In this document: positions 5,977 through 6,275 of the stretch, piece by piece
Numbering within the stretch: the first letter of the stretch is position 1
Layout: each line of letters starts with the position of its first letter
Translations under genes and position numbers: made by a program
Source of the DNA: an uncultured Veillonella sp.
Lineage (GTDB): Bacteria; Bacillota; Negativicutes; Veillonellales; Veillonellaceae
NCBI GenBank assembly: GCA_900556785.1
Contig: USQK01000070.1
Span: 1 to 6,275 of the forward strand
Length of the DNA stretch: 6,275 bases
Reading direction: 5' to 3'
The notes under the pieces: model-generated
The model's database searches: none
What the model saw: the letters and a program-made list of their open reading frames with translations, nothing else
Told to the model about the DNA's origin: nothing

Positions 5977-6236
5977 TATAGTTGTTTTGCCTTTGCGTAT
6001 TCTTTCAACAATTCCTCAATCAAGTCATCCCGCTCTAAACGACGGATATCAGAACGTGCATTATTATAACTTGTAATGTACGCTGGATCTCCAGAAATAA
6101 GATACCCTAAGATTTGATTGATTGGATTGTAACCTTTTTCTTGAATAGATTGATAAACACGAGTAAGAACCTCTTCAGCTGTCATCGGTTCATCGTCTAC
6201 TTTACGGAATAACATAGTTTCATCAGAAACCTTCAT
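5976..6236 (-). CDS. ireB: IreB family regulatory phosphoprotein (YrzL/UPF0297)
   Basis: From the chosen start the protein has 86 residues. It matches IreB/UPF0297 closely: DETMLF near the N-terminus, then EKGYNPINQILGYLISGDPAYITSYNNAR, then RLERDDLIEELL. In Enterococcus faecalis IreB is a substrate of the PASTA Ser/Thr kinase IreK and lowers cephalosporin resistance; threonines 4 and 7 are the phosphosites reported there. Here the equivalent positions hold S4 and T7. The ATG at 6236 has a perfect AAGGAGG 6-7 nt upstream and gives the usual family length. An in-frame GTG at 6272 would add 12 residues but lacks a Shine-Dalgarno, so I reject it. This gene leads ruvX and DUF1292. In Firmicutes alaS commonly lies upstream, beyond this window. 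Confidence 0.95.
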   Translation of the reverse strand: MKVSDETMLFRKVDDEPMTAEEVLTRVYQSIQEKGYNPINQILGYLISGDPAYITSYNNARSDIRRLERDDLIEELLKEYAKAKQL

Positions 6237-6240
6237 CGTA

Positions 6241-6250
6241 TCCCTCCTTT
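6241..6250 (-). promoter_or_regulatory. Ribosome binding site that sets the ireB start
   Basis: The minus strand reads AAAGGAGGGA, complementary to the 16S rRNA 3' end, followed by TACG and the ATG at 6236. It is the strongest Shine-Dalgarno near this gene and decides between this ATG and the upstream GTG at 6272. Confidence 0.85.
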
Positions 6251-6275
6251 TTATTACATTGGCAGGTTTCACTGT

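Noticed and set aside
5528..6076. 182-codon plus-strand open frame
   Set aside because: It is antisense to ruvX and ireB, both of which are recognisable families with intact motifs.
6237..6272. GTG at 6272 as the start of ireB
   Set aside because: It has no ribosome binding site and adds residues not seen in the family. The ATG at 6236 has a perfect one.
1..6275. CRISPR array, defence island, toxin-antitoxin pair or intact insertion sequence
   Set aside because: No regularly spaced direct repeats, nuclease/effector pairs or transposase are visible, and the genes form an ordinary conserved cluster.

Overview
The window looks like chromosomal DNA of a low-GC Negativicute, most likely Veillonella or a close relative. 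The evidence is an AT-rich sequence with Firmicute-type genes and Shine-Dalgarno sites, the gene order ireB - ruvX - DUF1292 - mltG - trmR - U32 family, and a DUF4911 gene, a family I associate with Negativicutes and Clostridia. The order matches the Bacillus subtilis yrzL-yrrK-yrzB-yrrL-yrrM-yrrO segment. The genus is inferred from composition and context, not from a marker gene.

Every convincing gene lies on the minus strand, so transcription runs from high to low coordinates. From the right edge, the first unit is ireB, ruvX and a small acidic DUF1292 protein, closed by a clear intrinsic terminator (5178-5213). A new promoter with an extended -10 (5105-5113) follows. It drives mltG, an endolytic murein transglycosylase with an unusually long low-complexity C-terminal tail; then trmR, a tRNA 5-hydroxyuridine O-methyltransferase; then a U32-family tRNA hydroxylase (TrhP type) whose ATG overlaps the trmR stop. 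Next comes a DUF4911 gene, then a separate gene for a predicted secreted protein of unknown family. The last ~358 bases hold no convincing gene, but they do hold a small hairpin and a larger 80-nt one.

Functionally, ireB (a Ser/Thr-kinase target linked to envelope stress in enterococci) and mltG both concern the cell wall. trmR and the U32 gene form a consecutive two-step pathway for wobble-uridine modification (U34 to ho5U to mo5U). ruvX is linked to rRNA maturation and DNA repair.

I see no CRISPR array, defence cassette, complete mobile element or RNA gene. This is mostly a conserved housekeeping cluster. The least explained parts are the secreted protein (359-1348), the MltG tail, the hairpin at 211-290 and two strong inverted repeats inside coding sequence.
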